DNA from: Actinomycetota bacterium
GTDB taxonomy: Bacteria; Actinomycetota; Actinomycetes; Nanopelagicales; Nanopelagicaceae
DNA: 26,255 nucleotides
Direction: 5' to 3'
Assembly (NCBI GenBank): GCA_002737595.1
Contig: NSHZ01000010.1
Location: 1-26,255, forward strand
Positions 24,524 through 26,255 of this stretch are shown here, piece after piece; within the stretch, counting starts at the first letter, position 1; every line of letters begins with the position of its first letter. Both the position numbers and the translations under genes were made by a program. The notes beneath the pieces were generated by a model. The model was not told the origin of the DNA, searched no databases, and saw only the letters and a program-made list of their open reading frames with translations.

Positions 24524-25742
24524 CGATTCCCGAGGAGTCTTCTTCGCGGATATTCCACGATGTTTGATACGACTCAAGCAAATCAAGGAATGGCTTCGGC
24601 TCAAACCACTCGGGACCCGCAACACCAGATGGTTGCCACACCTTTGTATGAATTAATTCCATTGCGATAACGGGGTTAATCGCCGTCTGCCAGACCACGG
24701 CCTGGTCGCCGTACTCCTTCATCGACCAGGCGTTGTCGACCACGTTGTAGAGGTAGCAGGCATATGGCTCGCCCTCTTTGTTAAGTCCCTTCACAAGTGC
24801 GCCGGCGCAGGTTTTACCCTTCATCCGCTCCCCCAAAGTGGCGGGGTCTGGCAGAGATGCGGTGAGGAGATCACGCGGAGAGACTGCTACACCTTGTACG
24901 TCAACGGTTTCCTTGCGATCAATGCCGAGCATGTGAATGGTTTTGAGTGTGGTGATGAATTGCGCGCCAAGACCGTACTTGAAGTTAACCTTTTTAGCGT
25001 CGATCTTCTGCGGAATAAGAATGACTTCTTCGTGTTCAACGTTCACACACTCGACTGGGCCAATACCTTCAGGAAAATCAAAGATCTCGATACCGCTGAA
25101 TGGTTCGGTGGTGTACCAACCGCGGCCATCTTCCCAAATGATGGGTGGGTTGAGGCACTCTTCGATGGTGGTCCAGATAGAGAATGAGGGCGCAAAGTTG
25201 TGGCCTTCGACGACAATGTTAGAACCGTCGAGAATAGTGATGGAATCGATACGACTGAAAAGATAATCGTTAGCATAGCGCGCGAGCACATCACTCATGC
25301 CTGGCTCAATGCCCATACCAACAAGTGCGTAGATACCGCGCTCACTCCAATTCCAGTCACGTGCGAATTGCTCATCGCCTAACTTCACACCAGTCTCGGT
25401 GTTGGGGTAGTGCGGGTGTGGACGAGAGAGCGACATTGCCATGTCGATGTAATTCCGGTTTTCGATTTCGCACGCAAGGAAGATCGGCATCACAAAACGC
25501 GGATCAACCGCGTTGATTACTACATCCGGAGCTGACTTTCGAATGAGTTCGCGAATATCTTCAAGTTCCGCCGCATTAACCATGGCAGCTGAGAAGCGTG
25601 AGTCGTTGAGGCGCTCGACGGCCGACTCTGCGCGAGCCAAATTCTTGTCCGCGATGATCATGGAAGTGATAAATTTCCTGCGAGAAGCAATATTGGCGAT
25701 CGCTCGCCCTACTCCACCGGCGCCGATAACGAGCGCTTTCAT
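24516..25742 (-). CDS. Saccharopine dehydrogenase family protein
   Basis: The product is 408 aa. The Rossmann motif GAGGVG (7-12) opens the chain, followed by the VVINAVDP segment and the conserved GMGIEPGMSDVLARYA stretch typical of the saccharopine/carboxynorspermidine/homospermidine dehydrogenase family. The reaction is NAD(P)-dependent reductive or oxidative work on an amino-acid or polyamine imine; the exact substrate is not decidable. Family alternatives are lysine catabolism or polyamine synthesis. A GAGGAT element lies eight bases before the ATG. Regulation may involve the AGACT/AGTCT inverted repeat in its promoter. It is convergent with the FAD oxidoreductase. Confidence 0.88.
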   Translation of the reverse strand: MKALVIGAGGVGRAIANIASRRKFITSMIIADKNLARAESAVERLNDSRFSAAMVNAAELEDIRELIRKSAPDVVINAVDPRFVMPIFLACEIENRNYIDMAMSLSRPHPHYPNTETGVKLGDEQFARDWNWSERGIYALVGMGIEPGMSDVLARYANDYLFSRIDSITILDGSNIVVEGHNFAPSFSIWTTIEECLNPPIIWEDGRGWYTTEPFSGIEIFDFPEGIGPVECVNVEHEEVILIPQKIDAKKVNFKYGLGAQFITTLKTIHMLGIDRKETVDVQGVAVSPRDLLTASLPDPATLGERMKGKTCAGALVKGLNKEGEPYACYLYNVVDNAWSMKEYGDQAVVWQTAINPVIAMELIHTKVWQPSGVAGPEWFEPKPFLDLLESYQTSWNIREEDSSGIVK

Positions 25743-25780
25743 TACAAACCATCCTCAGAAATTTCAGACTTTGTATTTTC

Positions 25781-25809
25781 AGTCTATTTATATGTGCGAA
25801 ATTCAGCAA
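25781..25809 (-). promoter_or_regulatory. Candidate promoter of the saccharopine-dehydrogenase-like gene
   Basis: On the minus strand, TTGCTG (25809-25804) and TAGACT (25786-25781) are 17 bp apart. The predicted start is near 25774, giving a leader of about 32 nt with a GAGGAT ribosome-binding site. An inverted repeat AGACT-N10-AGTCT (25766-25785) spans the -10 box and start site and is a candidate operator. Confidence 0.5.
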
Positions 25810-25822
25810 GACGAGGATTTAA

Positions 25823-25858
25823 TTGGTCGAAATTGGCTTCACATTGTACTTTTATCCC
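25823..25858 (+). promoter_or_regulatory. Candidate leaderless promoter of the Tat/Rieske-like gene
   Basis: TTGGTC (25823-25828) and TACTTT (25847-25852) are 18 bp apart, and the ATG starts six bases later at 25859. No Shine-Dalgarno is present. The layout matches that of the GntR gene (TTGTGC, 18 bp, TACGAT, six bases, ATG). It lies back to back with the minus-strand promoter, the two -35 boxes being 13 bp apart. Confidence 0.5.
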
Positions 25859-26255
25859 ATGATCTCGAGGCGACAGATACTGGCGGGTGTAACCGGAGCA
25901 CTCACCTCTTTAATAGGTGGAGCAGCATTGGCTGCCACGGGCCCAACCCTCGTGCCCAAGAAAGTCGGGCAGACGATTGTGTGGCGAGGGAAGAAATACA
26001 CCGCCATCAAATCAGGCAAGAAGATTGTGTGGAATAAAGGTGTAACTATCCCCACATCAGCCCCGACTTCTACGCCTACCGCAACCGCGACTCCATCAGC
26101 AACGAATGCCACTGGCAAGGTGATTGTGGGTGCAAGTAGCGAGGTGGCAGAAGGCACTAGCAAGATATTTTTGATGCGCACTTCTTCCGGTCGATCTAAA
26201 GGTTTTGTGATCACCCGATCAGCGCAAGGTTTAGTGGCTTTCGACAACGAGTGTA
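25859..26255 (+). CDS. Tat-signal protein, probable Rieske [2Fe-2S] protein, N-terminal part (runs off window)
   Basis: The frame is open from ATG at 25859 to the edge (132 codons). The N-terminus has a twin-arginine motif SRRQIL and a hydrophobic stretch ending in AALA, so export is likely. Next come a short basic segment with two similar halves (IVWRGKKYT and KKIVWNKG, about 40-61), a Thr/Pro/Ser/Ala linker (63-85) and a beta-rich region with IFLMRT, GFVITR and LVAFDNEC. The last resembles the strand before the first cluster motif (CTHxGC) of small exported Rieske proteins. The final visible residue, Cys132, would be the first ligand; the motif itself lies outside the window, so the Rieske call is tentative. 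Confidence 0.62.
   Translation, partial: MISRRQILAGVTGALTSLIGGAALAATGPTLVPKKVGQTIVWRGKKYTAIKSGKKIVWNKGVTIPTSAPTSTPTATATPSATNATGKVIVGASSEVAEGTSKIFLMRTSSGRSKGFVITRSAQGLVAFDNEC

Overview
The window looks like chromosome from an actinobacterium of moderate GC content, possibly a freshwater plankton lineage of the Nanopelagicales (acI) type. The placement rests on gene content: a CASTOR/POLLUX-type channel, an LLM/F420-type flavoenzyme, a paired DUF1800/DUF1501 locus, and several start codons lying 6-7 nt after a TANNNT -10 box (leaderless mRNAs). No rRNA, tRNA, CRISPR array, transposase or phage gene was seen, so the taxonomy is inference.

Layout. (1) 1-2024, minus strand: the N-terminal 674 codons of a large protein with an Ala/Lys/Glu-rich helix, a beta-type repeat zone, and at least 33 roughly ten-residue Thr-rich repeats running off the left edge. 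(2) 2025-2346: a divergent intergenic region with two families of short repeated motifs. (3) 2347-4344: a two-helix CASTOR/POLLUX-like channel protein, closed by a strong terminator. (4) 4444-16054: nine tightly packed plus-strand genes, followed 22 nt later by an M13 metallopeptidase (to 18032). (5) 18084-20108, minus strand: a quinone-oxidoreductase-like protein and an LLM flavin/F420 oxidoreductase. (6) 20195-22737, minus strand: a translationally coupled DUF1800 + Tat-exported DUF1501 pair. (7) 22843-24523, plus strand: an unknown 132-aa protein, a 34-aa lysine-rich mini-protein and a DadA-like FAD oxidoreductase. (8) 24516-25742, minus strand: a saccharopine-dehydrogenase-like protein. 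(9) From 25859, plus strand: a Tat-signal protein cut just where a Rieske cluster motif would be expected.

The most coherent system is region 4. It encodes a GntR/FCD regulator, an FAD+GcvT demethylase of the dimethylglycine/sarcosine dehydrogenase type, both ETF subunits, formate-tetrahydrofolate ligase and a four-subunit NAD-dependent formate dehydrogenase (FdsG, B, A, D). Read as a pathway, an N-methyl group is oxidised onto tetrahydrofolate with electrons leaving through ETF. The C1 unit is then released as formate with ATP formation, and formate is oxidised to CO2 with NADH formation. The one missing step, 5,10-methylene-THF to 10-formyl-THF (FolD), is not in the window, nor is the FdsC/FdhD maturation factor. 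Spacing (1-, 3-, 4- and 8-nt overlaps, gaps of 2-22 nt) supports one transcription unit, probably under its own first-gene regulator. The enzyme families are well known. The compact arrangement and the attached peptidase are the notable points.
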